A stretch of DNA of 64,000 bases from Methanolobus chelungpuianus (GCF_024500045.1 NZ_JTEO01000006.1:124001-188000), one strand, 5' to 3'. Numbered from the stretch's first letter, positions 15,699-24,021 are shown. Translations and numbers: made by a program. Notes: generated by a model not told the origin, from the sequence alone.

Positions 15699-15782
15699 TG
15701 CGAGGGGAGGGATTTGAACCCTCGAAATCCTTCGATACCGGATCTTAAGTCCGGCGCCTTTGACCAGCTGGGCAACCCTCGC
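15699..15782 (-). tRNA. tRNA-Leu (anticodon UAA), casposon target
   Basis: The minus strand folds into a complete class II tRNA: acceptor GCGAGGG/CCCTCGC, D arm, anticodon arm CCGGA-CTTAAGA-TCCGG with anticodon TAA, a long variable arm typical of tRNA-Leu, and T arm GAGGG-TTCAAAT-CCCTC. Discriminator A is at 15699; CCA is not encoded. The 3' end faces the mobile element, the classic casposon attachment geometry. A TATA box at 15841-15850 lies about 60 bp upstream. Confidence 0.95.
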
Positions 15783-15838
15783 AGTGAGAAGAACAGAGTT
15801 ACTTGCCTTTCGGAATTGTAAGCCACTAATAAGTGTTA

Positions 15839-15852
15839 AGTTATATAATCCT
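15839..15852 (+). promoter_or_regulatory. TATA box (TTATATAAT) of the metallo-hydrolase gene
   Basis: TTATATAATC at 15841-15850 is 16-25 bp before ATG 15866, so transcription should start almost at the start codon and the message would be leaderless. The near-palindromic box may also serve the divergent tRNA-Leu gene. Confidence 0.6.
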
Positions 15853-15865
15853 TATTCTAGTAAAT

Positions 15866-16660
15866 ATGAAGATCACATTTCTTGGAACAGGTGTCGGGAT
15901 TCCGCAGATTGGGAGGGTGCAGTCAGGGCTTATCATGGAGATCGGCGACAGGCCGGTACTGTTCGATTGCGGCTGCGGGGTCCTGGGGAGGATCGTGGAG
16001 GCGGGATACGATCATACGGACATCGATACGGTCGTGCTGACGCACCTGCATTTAGATCATGCGGGGGATGTGATCGCGCTGCTCAAGGCCAGGTGGCTCT
16101 CGGGCGCGGCGGATGCGGTGCATATCTACGGGCCGGAGGGGACCAGGGACTGGTTTGGGAAGGCCATCGAACCCTATGATTATCTCAAGGGCAGGTTCGA
16201 AGTGGAGATAACCGAACTCAGCGGCGGTGAAGCGTTCTCTCCCGAGAGCCCTGGTGCGGAGGATGTTGGAAGCTGCACTACTGCGTGTGACTGTGTCATC
16301 ACCTGTACGCCCACGGTGCACAGCGTCCCCTCGCTGGCCTACCGGGTGGAGAATGAAGGCCGGGCAGTAGTCTATACCGGCGATACCGAACCCTCGGAAA
16401 TGCTCTTCAGGTTCGCGGACGGTGCGGACGCGCTAATACACGAATGCTCTTTCCCTGTGGGTTTTGAGATCACCAACCATACAACACCCGACATGCTCAC
16501 CCGTCTGATGCAAGAGCAGGCCCTCAATGTGAAACACCTGTATCTCACGCATCTTTACCTGCAGATGCAGGGGCATGAAGCTGAGGCTGTACAGCACATA
16601 AAGGAACACTTCAGGGGCGATGTCACGATAGCCGCAGATCTTATGAAAATAAAGTTATAG
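15866..16660 (+). CDS. Metallo-beta-lactamase-fold hydrolase (RNase Z/arylsulfatase-like), 264 aa
   Basis: Metal-dependent hydrolase of the RNase Z-like branch. The metal motif THLHLDHAGD (about residues 57-66) gives the HxHxDH signature; further ligands are H in PTVHS (about 152), D in YTGDTEP and H in LTHL near the C-terminus. Substrate cannot be told from sequence: tRNA 3' processing, cyclic nucleotides or small esters are all possible. ATG 15866 is chosen because it begins MKITFLGTG, the usual family N-terminus, and lies about 25 bp after a TATA box. It is the first gene beyond the mobile element and is clearly GC-richer. Confidence 0.85.
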   Translation: MKITFLGTGVGIPQIGRVQSGLIMEIGDRPVLFDCGCGVLGRIVEAGYDHTDIDTVVLTHLHLDHAGDVIALLKARWLSGAADAVHIYGPEGTRDWFGKAIEPYDYLKGRFEVEITELSGGEAFSPESPGAEDVGSCTTACDCVITCTPTVHSVPSLAYRVENEGRAVVYTGDTEPSEMLFRFADGADALIHECSFPVGFEITNHTTPDMLTRLMQEQALNVKHLYLTHLYLQMQGHEAEAVQHIKEHFRGDVTIAADLMKIKL

Positions 16661-16692
16661 GCAGCCGGCCTGTGGCCCGGCCTGCCAGTCCT
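16661..16692. terminator. GC-rich hairpin after the metallo-hydrolase gene
   Basis: GGCAGCCGGCC-tgt-GGCCCGGCCTGCC forms a long stem with small bulges directly after the stop at 16660. A related palindrome follows marker protein 8 at 29530-29547. Probable terminator. Confidence 0.5.
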
Positions 16693-16804
16693 TCTGGATA
16701 AAGTGAATGTAGCAGGAGTCGCCCTGTCCAGACGACCATACTCACGGACTCAGGCATGCATCAGCGCCGATGGCGGGATGAGAGCCTAACTCCCTTTTAT
16801 CTGT

Positions 16805-17347
16805 TCAGAACCTTTCCAGAGCCTCAAGGACAGCCTCGCCGAATTTTTCAGCAGCGTCCGGTCCGCAGGCAGTCACCACGTTGTCATCAGCGATGACATC
16901 CTCTTCCTCATAGGAAGCTCCGCCTTTCTCCAGTTCCTTTATGCATGCAGCGTCCTTGAACACGGTGGCTTTCCTGTCCTCGAGCACGCCTGCCCTGGCA
17001 AGCACGACCGGTGAGATGCATATGGCAGCAACTACTTTCTCGTGGTCGAAGGCATCCTTCACAAGCTTCTGGAGCTTCTTATTGGACCAGAGGAACTCCC
17101 GGGAACCGCCGCCACCTGCGATCACCACCGCATCGAACTCCGCGATATTGACATTATCTATGGTGGCATCAGGCCTTACCTTACCTCCAAGGGCGCCCAC
17201 TGCCTCATCGGTACTGTTGCTGGCAACTGTAACATCCATTCCTGCATCCTCGAAGATCTCCCTGGGTTCAAAGAACTCCTCATCTCTGAAATTTTTCTGT
17301 GCTATGATCATCAGTACTTTCTTATCTGCTAGGTCAGATCCTGCCAT
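16805..17347 (-). CDS. DJ-1/PfpI family protein, 180 aa
   Basis: Class I glutamine amidotransferase-like fold of the DJ-1/PfpI superfamily; members are proteases, glyoxalases or chaperones. The nucleophile elbow reads AAICISPVVLA, placing the cysteine after AI as in the family; the conserved acidic residue lies near FRDEEFFEPRE. I chose ATG 17347 (MAGSDLADKK) because a fold-typical first strand (KVLMIIA) follows. The frame continues upstream to a TTG at 17425 with an AGCGSN lipobox-like stretch but no hydrophobic signal, so the longer form is unlikely. It has its own terminator spacing from 16660. Confidence 0.85.
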   Translation of the reverse strand: MAGSDLADKKVLMIIAQKNFRDEEFFEPREIFEDAGMDVTVASNSTDEAVGALGGKVRPDATIDNVNIAEFDAVVIAGGGGSREFLWSNKKLQKLVKDAFDHEKVVAAICISPVVLARAGVLEDRKATVFKDAACIKELEKGGASYEEEDVIADDNVVTACGPDAAEKFGEAVLEALERF

Positions 17348-17610
17348 ATTATCACTCTTAAATGTATTATGAACGGGGCTGTTGTTACTTCCGCAACCGG
17401 CTGTTCCTACCTCCACTTTATGCAACAGCAGCCGTCATTATTGTCATTGTCTGATAGTTTTATTTTCAGGTACTTATACTTGACTGCCTCTTCCTGAGGC
17501 ATAAAGCACCGGTCCCGGACTTATCCGATACGATAAAAATCTAACGGCAGGAGGAGATCATCCTTCCGCAAAAAAGATATCGTAGCAGGCCCACAGGTTC
17601 AAGTAACGTT

Positions 17611-18855
17611 ATGAAACTGGATGAAAGGATATACGGCTCACAGCTGGCCACCATAGAAAGGGAACTTCTCTTCAAACGTGAGAACACCGGCTTTGTGAGG
17701 TTTGACGGAAACAGCCGGCGTATTTTCTATCTTGATCCTTCGCCTTTTTTGCGCTCGAACAAGAACGAGGTCTTCTACCTGACCTGCGGGAAGGCACCTG
17801 TCAGGAACAGCCTTGTGGAAGTACATGTCACAGACTCGGAGGTGATCCACAGCGGAGGCAAGGGCGGGTTCAGCAAAACTATGGTGAAGTTCGTGGACAG
17901 CTGGGAAAGCATTGCTCCCGCCTCCATATCTAAGGCCAGGGGCCTGCTGGACTTTGAAGAGGTCATCGACTGGTTCAGGACGCCTTATGTAGGAGACAAA
18001 GGTGTGCTTGACTGTATCGGTATGGGCAGCGCCCTGTATATATCCTCCGCTCCTCCCTACAGAAGGCATGTGGGAGGCATCAATGCAGCCGTGCTCGGGA
18101 AACAGAAAAGCTGGAACGGATACACCGGATCGATGAACACGATCATTCCTGCTGATTTCAGGAGAGCATCTTCTGATTACTATTACAGGATCTCGGAGCA
18201 GGACAGGTATATAGGGCCGGAAGGTAAGAAAGAGCTAAGCCTGTCCTGTCTTAACCCGACACTGACACCTATGCAGCTGCCTATCATACTGGATGTAGAG
18301 GATGTGAAGGGCAGAAGCAGGATCAATGAATATTGCAAAGAGGACTATCCTGTGCTGGGTGCACATATCATAGACTCATTACTTGTGAATCCTTCCATAC
18401 CCGGGACGCTTGAACCCTATATCGCTGAGAAGACCTATGAACTCAAGAACGACCTCATGGACATGGGCGGTCTTCCGTACAACCAGGACCTGGGCTCGGC
18501 AATTTCCCTTATGGGCCTGGCCTATGCAAGACTGCAGCACAAGACCGGGTGTTCAAAAGAGGACATAAAGGAGGTCTTTGAGTTCTGGACGGATATGACC
18601 CATAATGCCAGCAGGGAGTTGTCAACCCCTGCATCACTTACCGAGCTCTACAGCCTCAGGAGGGATGAGAGCACCCTTTACAAGGACCTCTGCAGTGCCT
18701 TTGGGACTGATGTTGATGTGCCTCTGCCGGAAGCAAAAAAGGCAACAGCACTGAGTGAACCTGCATTCGGGGATGCCCTTCTGAAACTCAACCTTAAAGG
18801 GTATGTGCTCCTGATGGATAATTCCATGATCATCCGTATCCTGTGTAAGGTGTGA
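17611..18855 (+). CDS. Conserved-looking hypothetical protein, 414 aa
   Basis: Not recognised. Soluble; no signal peptide or membrane helix. The N-terminal third is beta-rich with FVRFDGNSRRIFYLDPSPF-like strands; the middle holds the sequence SLSCLNPTLTPMQLPIILD; the C-terminal region is helical and ends in a domain with the look of a short winged helix (ALLKLNLKGYVLLMDNSMIIRI, read as two motifs). Codon use matches host genes. It stands alone, followed by a 520-bp gap that contains the candidate RNA gene. Could be a DNA-associated or regulatory protein; evidence is thin. Confidence 0.6.
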   Translation: MKLDERIYGSQLATIERELLFKRENTGFVRFDGNSRRIFYLDPSPFLRSNKNEVFYLTCGKAPVRNSLVEVHVTDSEVIHSGGKGGFSKTMVKFVDSWESIAPASISKARGLLDFEEVIDWFRTPYVGDKGVLDCIGMGSALYISSAPPYRRHVGGINAAVLGKQKSWNGYTGSMNTIIPADFRRASSDYYYRISEQDRYIGPEGKKELSLSCLNPTLTPMQLPIILDVEDVKGRSRINEYCKEDYPVLGAHIIDSLLVNPSIPGTLEPYIAEKTYELKNDLMDMGGLPYNQDLGSAISLMGLAYARLQHKTGCSKEDIKEVFEFWTDMTHNASRELSTPASLTELYSLRRDESTLYKDLCSAFGTDVDVPLPEAKKATALSEPAFGDALLKLNLKGYVLLMDNSMIIRILCKV

Positions 18856-19067
18856 TAATGAATTTCTACTATATTCAGATCTGATAAAATGGGGAAAATG
18901 TAGGGAAAACATAGGAAAAACAGAGTTTTTCCGTGTGTATCACAAATGAAATTACGATGTCGTTAAAAGAAATGTCCTCCTCTGAAAATAAAGCACAACA
19001 CCATCTTCACCTTCAACACCGGATTCAGTAAGGTTTGGGTTATATAAAAGCAGGGCCTAGTAGTAGT
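18856..19067. other. Gap before the candidate RNA gene
   Basis: AT-rich and without open frames. A TATA box TTATATAAAA at 19040-19049 precedes the structured segment by about 19 bp of spacer, which is the right distance for an RNA starting at 19068. Confidence 0.4.
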
Positions 19068-19192
19068 GCGGGTCGTGGGGAAATGAACCGCAAATCGGGA
19101 GTGGAGTAGTAGAGAGATGTTGGGGAACATCTCGGATTCGTCAGGAAGGAGGCACCCTAAAGCGTGGTGGTTTCCGGGTGCCTCATCTTTCC
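19068..19192 (+). ncRNA. Candidate structured small RNA, about 125 nt
   Basis: A GC-rich island without an open frame begins about 25 bp after TATA box 19040-19049. Three stems follow in order: GCGGGTC (19068-19074) with GAACCGC (19085-19091, one mismatch); a perfect eight-base stem GAGATGTT-GGGG-AACATCTC (19114-19133); and a perfect nine-base stem GAGGCACCC (19149-19157) with GGGTGCCTC (19176-19184), ending in ATCTTTCC. The layout of promoter, folded body and terminal hairpin with pyrimidine tail is that of a stand-alone RNA. I do not recognise it as RNase P, SRP RNA or a C/D guide. A 5' leader or riboswitch for the TIR gene is the alternative, but that gene has its own TATA element near 19343. 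Confidence 0.5.
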
Positions 19193-19377
19193 TTGAACTG
19201 TTATCGCTTACCTTTCAATCTGAACTGTTCTATTCCTATAAAGACAAATCCCATTGTCCGTTGTTTCCTTTCTTGTCCTTGCATGTCACGAAAGCCAATC
19301 CCTTTGCATTGTGCTGTTTTGGCTTTGCATAAGTCGTGAAGCTATTATATGAAGAAAGGCATCTCTTAATCTCTGCC
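19193..19377. other. Gap between candidate RNA and TIR gene
   Basis: Pyrimidine-rich spacer. GCTATTATATG at 19341-19351 is a plausible TATA element for the TIR gene, about 27-37 bp before its ATG. Confidence 0.35.
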
Positions 19378-19941
19378 ATGATCAACAGGATATACATCTC
19401 CTATGCTGACAACGATGAGCCTCTTGCGCAGGAAATGGCGCAGGCGCTGTGGGCTGTGAACCTTGAGAGCTCTTCTTCCATGTACAGTAAGATCCTGCAT
19501 ATATCCATGTCGCAGCGCATCCGTTTTGGTATCAGCCATTCAGACTGCGTGGTAGTCATTCTCACGAAGGAGGGAACCCTGTCTCCGCGCGTCAACCAGG
19601 AATTGGGCCTTGCTGCTGCCAATGGGGACAATCTCATAATCGTCCTTGCAGAAGATGGTGTAGAGCTTCCGATCATGGTGCAGCACCTGACACCTGTAAT
19701 CTTCACAGAGGACACCTTTACGGATGCTCTGGGATACCTCATCTATACACTGAGAAATCTTACCACATTCGAGTGGCTCAGGATAAAATGCCCTCACTGC
19801 GGTGAGGAAATGACCCAGTACATGACGCCGCAGGAAGAAGTGGACAGGTCCCTTATGGCAGGGACCGGGCTGAACACCATGTGCAATTATTGTGAAAGAG
19901 AACTTTTTCTTGATCCCAGGACATTCAAACCTGTACTCTGA
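19378..19941 (+). CDS. TIR-domain protein with C-terminal zinc ribbon, 187 aa
   Basis: Residues 1-125 read as a TIR fold: first strand RIYISYAD (4-11), a central SDCVVVIL strand, and SPRVNQELGLA whose glutamate occupies the catalytic position of TIR NADases. The C-terminal 60 residues carry CPHCGEEM and CNYCEREL, a four-cysteine zinc ribbon. TIR proteins act as scaffolds in signalling or as NAD-cleaving effectors in immunity; a lone TIR-zinc ribbon protein of this size is uncommon. ATG 19378 is chosen since it begins the fold and follows a TATA element by about 30 bp; the GTG at 19336 would lie before that promoter. Confidence 0.75.
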   Translation: MINRIYISYADNDEPLAQEMAQALWAVNLESSSSMYSKILHISMSQRIRFGISHSDCVVVILTKEGTLSPRVNQELGLAAANGDNLIIVLAEDGVELPIMVQHLTPVIFTEDTFTDALGYLIYTLRNLTTFEWLRIKCPHCGEEMTQYMTPQEEVDRSLMAGTGLNTMCNYCERELFLDPRTFKPVL

Positions 19942-20014
19942 CACAGAAAACTGGCATAGTGATAAATATTATACCATAGATAATTAAGTTGTCTCGATTT
20001 GTGATGGGAATAAT

Positions 20015-20299
20015 ATGGAAGATTCAATAGACGAATTTCTCGGATGGATATTAAGCGTTGACCGCCGTGTGATCCTGATGGATTATCTCAAACAGCACAC
20101 AATAGCCAAAGCATCAGATATTGCTCATGAGACGAACCGTTCCACTCAGAACATCAGCCGTGCCCTTAAGGAATTTGAGGATAAAGGGCTCATCCGCTGC
20201 GTGACTCCCGAAAAGACCACATGGAAAAGATATACTCTTACAGCTGAGGGCAGGAAAGTCACTGAAAAATGGGAGGTAAACACCTCCGGTCTTTTTTAA
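20015..20299 (+). CDS. Winged-helix transcription regulator, 94 aa
   Basis: Single winged HTH domain of the MarR/ArsR-like archaeal type: helix AKASDIAHETNR, recognition helix STQNISRALKEFEDKGLI (about 45-62) and wing RYTLTAEGRKV. It probably acts as a dimeric repressor. The gene ends four bases from the convergent CamH stop. Target unknown; the neighbouring TIR and RNA genes are candidates by position only. Confidence 0.8.
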   Translation: MEDSIDEFLGWILSVDRRVILMDYLKQHTIAKASDIAHETNRSTQNISRALKEFEDKGLIRCVTPEKTTWKRYTLTAEGRKVTEKWEVNTSGLF

Positions 20300-20302
20300 A
20301 GA

Positions 20303-20848
20303 TTACGCTTCCATAGCCAGGTTCTTGTAGCCGTTGACAAGGCTTACATTAGCCTTTATCACAGACTGCTTGAACTTTTCAAGCTCCGGGCTCAGCCCTT
20401 CAAGAGAATCAACGGATTCCTGCACCGTCAGGCTCATTCCATCAGGGATGACCTTGCCCGGGGGGATGGTGACCTTGCGTACGGTTGCATTGTGGAGCAC
20501 GATCGAATCCGAGCCCAGGATACAATCGAACACAACGGATCCGAACCCCACGAAGCAGCCCTCTCCAAGGATACAGGGTCCGTGCACTATACATCCGTGA
20601 GCAAGGGATGTGTTACTGTTTATTACCACATCTGAGTTGGACAGGGAATGGATGATAACATTGTCCTGTACGTTACAGTTGTCGCCAATACTGACAGATG
20701 AACCCGGCTCATCCGCCCTGATGATGGCATTGTGAGCTATATACACATTATCCCCTATAGTGACATTTCCTACTATGATGGCGGTTTCGGAAACCCATGC
20801 TTTTTCGCTTATCTGCGGGACCTGGTTCTGGGGGTTCGGGTATAGCAC
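20303..20848 (-). CDS. Gamma-class carbonic anhydrase-like protein (CamH), 181 aa
   Basis: Left-handed beta-helix protein made of hexapeptide repeats (VGNVTIGDNVYIAHNAIIR and on). The three zinc histidines of Cam are matched by IIHS (residue about 70) and LAHGCIVHG (about 86 and 91). The supporting arginine (IIRADE) and glutamine (NVQDN) are also present. The acidic loop of the Methanosarcina Cam prototype is absent, placing it in the CamH branch. No signal peptide, so cytosolic. It would hydrate CO2 or buffer bicarbonate near CO2-handling enzymes. Confidence 0.85.
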   Translation of the reverse strand: MLYPNPQNQVPQISEKAWVSETAIIVGNVTIGDNVYIAHNAIIRADEPGSSVSIGDNCNVQDNVIIHSLSNSDVVINSNTSLAHGCIVHGPCILGEGCFVGFGSVVFDCILGSDSIVLHNATVRKVTIPPGKVIPDGMSLTVQESVDSLEGLSPELEKFKQSVIKANVSLVNGYKNLAMEA

Positions 20849-21218
20849 TTAGTTCACCTTCTTTTGATTATTTTATATGCAGGGCACGCAGCCTGCCTCT
20901 GCAAGCTTTTGTATGATCTGGTTTGACACTCGTACACCAATACCAGATGTCATGCTGTAGCTTGTAGGTCCAATCCTGCGTGAGTATAATATGAGAGATT
21001 ATGACAATTTATTTAAACCTGTTGATTCGAACTTCTTCCAGGAGGAATGTAGAAAGGACCTTATTCAGGACTGCTGGCCAGGGCATACCGTACTGGCTGA
21101 AAGGCCACAGAAATGTTTATTGCAGGTCAGACCAACAATTAACATCAATTCACTTTGGGTTGATGTATACATGCACACAAAGCGTAACTATCAGCTTTCA
21201 ACGATATCCGATACTCTT
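20849..21218. promoter_or_regulatory. Long 5' region of the MsrA-like gene with an inverted repeat
   Basis: The 370 bp between the CamH start and the MsrA-like start hold the perfect inverted repeat ACATCAA (21142-21148) and TTGATGT (21160-21166), a plausible operator. The MsrA frame stays open upstream to 20991 but the translated extension has no resemblance to MsrA. Confidence 0.4.
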
Positions 21219-21776
21219 ATGAAACAGGATGCTGAGACTCCGTACCTCGAAGATTCAGACAGGGGTGAGCAGAACCTGCACAACCAGATATTGGCCGGTG
21301 ATTATGAGGTGGCAACCTTTGGAGCAGGAAGTTTCTGGCGGGCCGAAGCAATATTCCGCCAGGTTGCAGGTGTTCTCGGTACGGCCGTAGGTTACATAGG
21401 AGGTACTGTAGAGTTCCCCACATACCAACAGGTCAGCACCGGCAAAACAGGCCATGTGGAAGCCGTACAGGTTGTTTTCGACCCTGAGATCGTTTCCTAT
21501 GAAAAGCTCCTGGAACTCTTCTGGGAGCTGCATAACCCAACTGCGCCGAAGGGTGATAATGAGAAACTGTCCAGCCAGTACAGATCCATGATATTCTACC
21601 ACAATGAAAAACAGCGGAGGATAGCCGCCGAATCAAAGAGGCACCAGCAGGATTCCGGCTATTTCAAAAGGGACATTATTACTGAAATTGCTCCTGCAAC
21701 CCGCTTTTACAGAGCCAACGAATACTACCAGCAATATTTTGAAAAAGCAGATTTTGGCGGGAAGCTAATAAAATAG
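21219..21776 (+). CDS. MsrA homologue lacking the catalytic cysteine, 185 aa
   Basis: The chain matches peptide-methionine (S)-S-oxide reductase throughout: ATFGAGSFWRAEA, GYIGGTVEFPTYQQV, GHVEAVQVVFDP, QYRSMIFYH and YHQQYF-like YYQQYFEK. However the family signature GCFW reads GSFW here (codon AGT), replacing the nucleophilic cysteine by serine, and the protein contains no cysteine at all. The conserved glutamate in GHVEAV is kept. It therefore should not reduce methionine sulfoxide by the usual sulfenic acid mechanism. It may be a binding-only pseudoenzyme or use another chemistry. ATG 21219 is chosen as the last start before the conserved region. Confidence 0.85.
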   Translation: MKQDAETPYLEDSDRGEQNLHNQILAGDYEVATFGAGSFWRAEAIFRQVAGVLGTAVGYIGGTVEFPTYQQVSTGKTGHVEAVQVVFDPEIVSYEKLLELFWELHNPTAPKGDNEKLSSQYRSMIFYHNEKQRRIAAESKRHQQDSGYFKRDIITEIAPATRFYRANEYYQQYFEKADFGGKLIK

Positions 21777-21952
21777 ACCTCCCAACGATCTTTTCCATGC
21801 ATGTGCAGCCCGTCTTCCGCAAGAGCTGCTTATTCAGGTAAAACATTTTCTGCATACTGATTCCTTTTTACATGTTTGTCATTATATAATATTGGAGCCT
21901 GGATAGGCGCCTTTTACTTTAATGTAACTGCGCGGACCTTCCGGACGGAAAC

Positions 21953-22141
21953 ATGCAGGATGAGGCAAAGTCAGAAAGTTACCAGAGCAAGGTTAACAAA
22001 GGCGGCGTCCCCAGCGAGGATGTCGTGGGCAGGGCAAAGAACGAGCTGGCCCGCAAGGACCGGGCAGAGAAAATAAATCATGCCAGGCAGGAAATGGCGC
22101 AGGGAATGCAGAAGAGCATGTCCGGCTTGAAGACACACTGA
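21953..22141 (+). CDS. Small charged protein, 62 aa
   Basis: A 62-residue hydrophilic protein, rich in K, E, Q and A, mostly helical by composition, without cysteine or membrane segment. It is preceded by GGAAAC and followed by a gap before the convergent kup gene. No family recognised. Host-like codon use and a clean stop support it, but the short length leaves doubt. Confidence 0.4.
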   Translation: MQDEAKSESYQSKVNKGGVPSEDVVGRAKNELARKDRAEKINHARQEMAQGMQKSMSGLKTH

Positions 22142-22209
22142 ACAGTGATGAGAGGTTTAGCCCTCATTAAATTTCACTTTTACCTGCTTTTTGATCCTCT
22201 ACTCAGGGA

Positions 22210-24021
22210 TCACATCTCAAACCTTGTGATCACACCGTGCAGTTTATCAGGCGGGATCCTGTAGAACTGTACAAAGGAGGGGGATAGTTTTTTGATGAGT
22301 GAGAATACTTTCCACACAGGGTTGCCGGTTATGATGTCTTCCACACCATAGAACATTGTCTTTTCGTAGATACCTGCATCCTGCAATATCTGAGCCACAT
22401 CAATGACTTCCATGTATCCTGTGCTTATCTCAAACACCCGCAGTCCTTCTGCAAGATCCTGCTTAAATGAGCTGGATACTCCGAATGGATCCTCTCGTAT
22501 TCTTATAGTGACAATGATATTGTCCTCATAAATAATGCCGTCTTCAAACATCGTATGCGCTATGTACTGGGGAATTATCCTGACATCCCTTGCAAAGAAA
22601 AGGGCTGCTCCTTTTATTTTGTTTGCAGAGGCATATACCTTGATATAGTGATCCAGGAAATAGTTAATCTGTACAGGCCTTAAAGACTGATATAGTTTCT
22701 TTTGCCCGGCAGTGTATATCATTATCATGCTGAATGCAATGAACGCAATGAAAAGAGACCAGTATCCACCATGCGGTATCTTATAGCTGTTTGAAATAAA
22801 GAATACTGTGGCCACAATCGTTACAAATACTGAAAGAACTGATTTGAAAATATGATCCCTCAAATAGAAGATCAGTATCATCATGACACCTGTTATGACC
22901 ATGCTTCCGGTGACGGTCAGCCCATAGGCAGCAGCAAGCTTGCTGGACTCTTTGAACTCATATATGGCAAACAGCACTGCAACCAGCAGCAGCCAGTTAA
23001 CTACACTTATGTAGATCTGCGATTTCAGCAAGTTGGAAGTGTAATCTATCTTCAGCATCGGAGATATTCTGGTAACTATTCCCTGATAGACCACCGAGAA
23101 CATGCCGCTGATCATGGCCTGTGAAGCAATGATGGTTGCTAATATGCTCAGGAGCAGGAACGGGACATACAAGATCGGAGCCTGCTGGTGTATCATCTCA
23201 AAAAGTATGTTGCTGGACTCAGGATACCTGAGAAGGAAGGCTCCCTGGCCGAAATAGTTCAATACCAGTGCAACAAAGACAATTCTCCATGCCCTGATTA
23301 TAGGCTCCCTTCCAAGATGGCCCATGTCCGCATACAGAGCCTCGCCGCCTGTTGCACAGAGTATTACCTCGGAAAGCACAAAAAAACCTGCAAGACCGTT
23401 ATCCCAGAGGAACTCAAGAGCATAGTACGGATTAACGGCCTTTAGAACCGAGGGTATATAATATATCGAAGCAATGCCCGAAATAGCAAGGGATGAGAAC
23501 CATATTATCATTAGAGGCCCGAAAACCCATGCAATTTTCTCAGTCCCCTTTTTCTGGATGGAGAAAAGAGCTATGGCAATGATCCCTGCCATTAACATAA
23601 GAGTCTCCTGTGGAGTATCAGCAAATCCCGGAATGATGCGTATTCCCTCAACAGCACTCAATATGCTTATGGCAGGAGTTATCACACCATCACCAACAAG
23701 AAAAGAGATGCCTATATAGGAAAGTATTGTGATGAACGTGATCTTCCTGCCTGACTTCAGTAGTGGGACCAGTTGTTCTTTCAGAACGATCGTCCCGCCC
23801 TCACCTTTCTTACCAAGGCTCATGGCAAGCCACGCATACTCTACTGTCACGAGCGTTATCAGTGTCCAGAAAATAAGGGAGAGGACACCTATCACATGAA
23901 GATATGTCGGCGGTGTGAGCAGAAATATGACCGTAAGAGTATATATCGGACTGGTGCCGATGTCCCCAAAAACAAGTCCCATCGAGTTAACTATGCCTTT
24001 GATATCATTCCTGCGGTACAT
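22210..24021 (-). CDS. kup: Kup-family potassium uptake transporter, 603 aa
   Basis: Potassium:proton symporter of the inner membrane. The signature GLVFGDIGTSPIYT begins near residue 15, followed by about twelve membrane helices to residue 430 and a hydrophilic C-terminal domain. Length is normal for Kup/HAK. A TATA box at 24050-24057 (minus strand) predicts transcription from about 24025, so ATG 24021 (MYRRND) is preferred to the upstream ATG 24048, which lies within the promoter. The gene stands alone; expression may respond to osmotic or potassium stress, which the sequence does not show. Confidence 0.92.
   Translation of the reverse strand: MYRRNDIKGIVNSMGLVFGDIGTSPIYTLTVIFLLTPPTYLHVIGVLSLIFWTLITLVTVEYAWLAMSLGKKGEGGTIVLKEQLVPLLKSGRKITFITILSYIGISFLVGDGVITPAISILSAVEGIRIIPGFADTPQETLMLMAGIIAIALFSIQKKGTEKIAWVFGPLMIIWFSSLAISGIASIYYIPSVLKAVNPYYALEFLWDNGLAGFFVLSEVILCATGGEALYADMGHLGREPIIRAWRIVFVALVLNYFGQGAFLLRYPESSNILFEMIHQQAPILYVPFLLLSILATIIASQAMISGMFSVVYQGIVTRISPMLKIDYTSNLLKSQIYISVVNWLLLVAVLFAIYEFKESSKLAAAYGLTVTGSMVITGVMMILIFYLRDHIFKSVLSVFVTIVATVFFISNSYKIPHGGYWSLFIAFIAFSMIMIYTAGQKKLYQSLRPVQINYFLDHYIKVYASANKIKGAALFFARDVRIIPQYIAHTMFEDGIIYEDNIIVTIRIREDPFGVSSSFKQDLAEGLRVFEISTGYMEVIDVAQILQDAGIYEKTMFYGVEDIITGNPVWKVFSLIKKLSPSFVQFYRIPPDKLHGVITRFEM

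Noticed and set aside
15612-15821. 69-aa frame over the tRNA
   Set aside because: It reads through the tRNA-Leu gene in antisense and has no ribosome-binding site or protein features.
17348-17425. Lipoprotein form of the DJ-1 protein starting at 17425
   Set aside because: A lipobox-like AGCGSN is present but there is no hydrophobic signal core, and the start would be TTG; ATG 17347 fits the fold.
20991-21218. N-terminal extension of the MsrA-like protein
   Set aside because: The added 76 residues do not resemble MsrA, lack a signal peptide, and cross an inverted repeat that looks like a promoter element.
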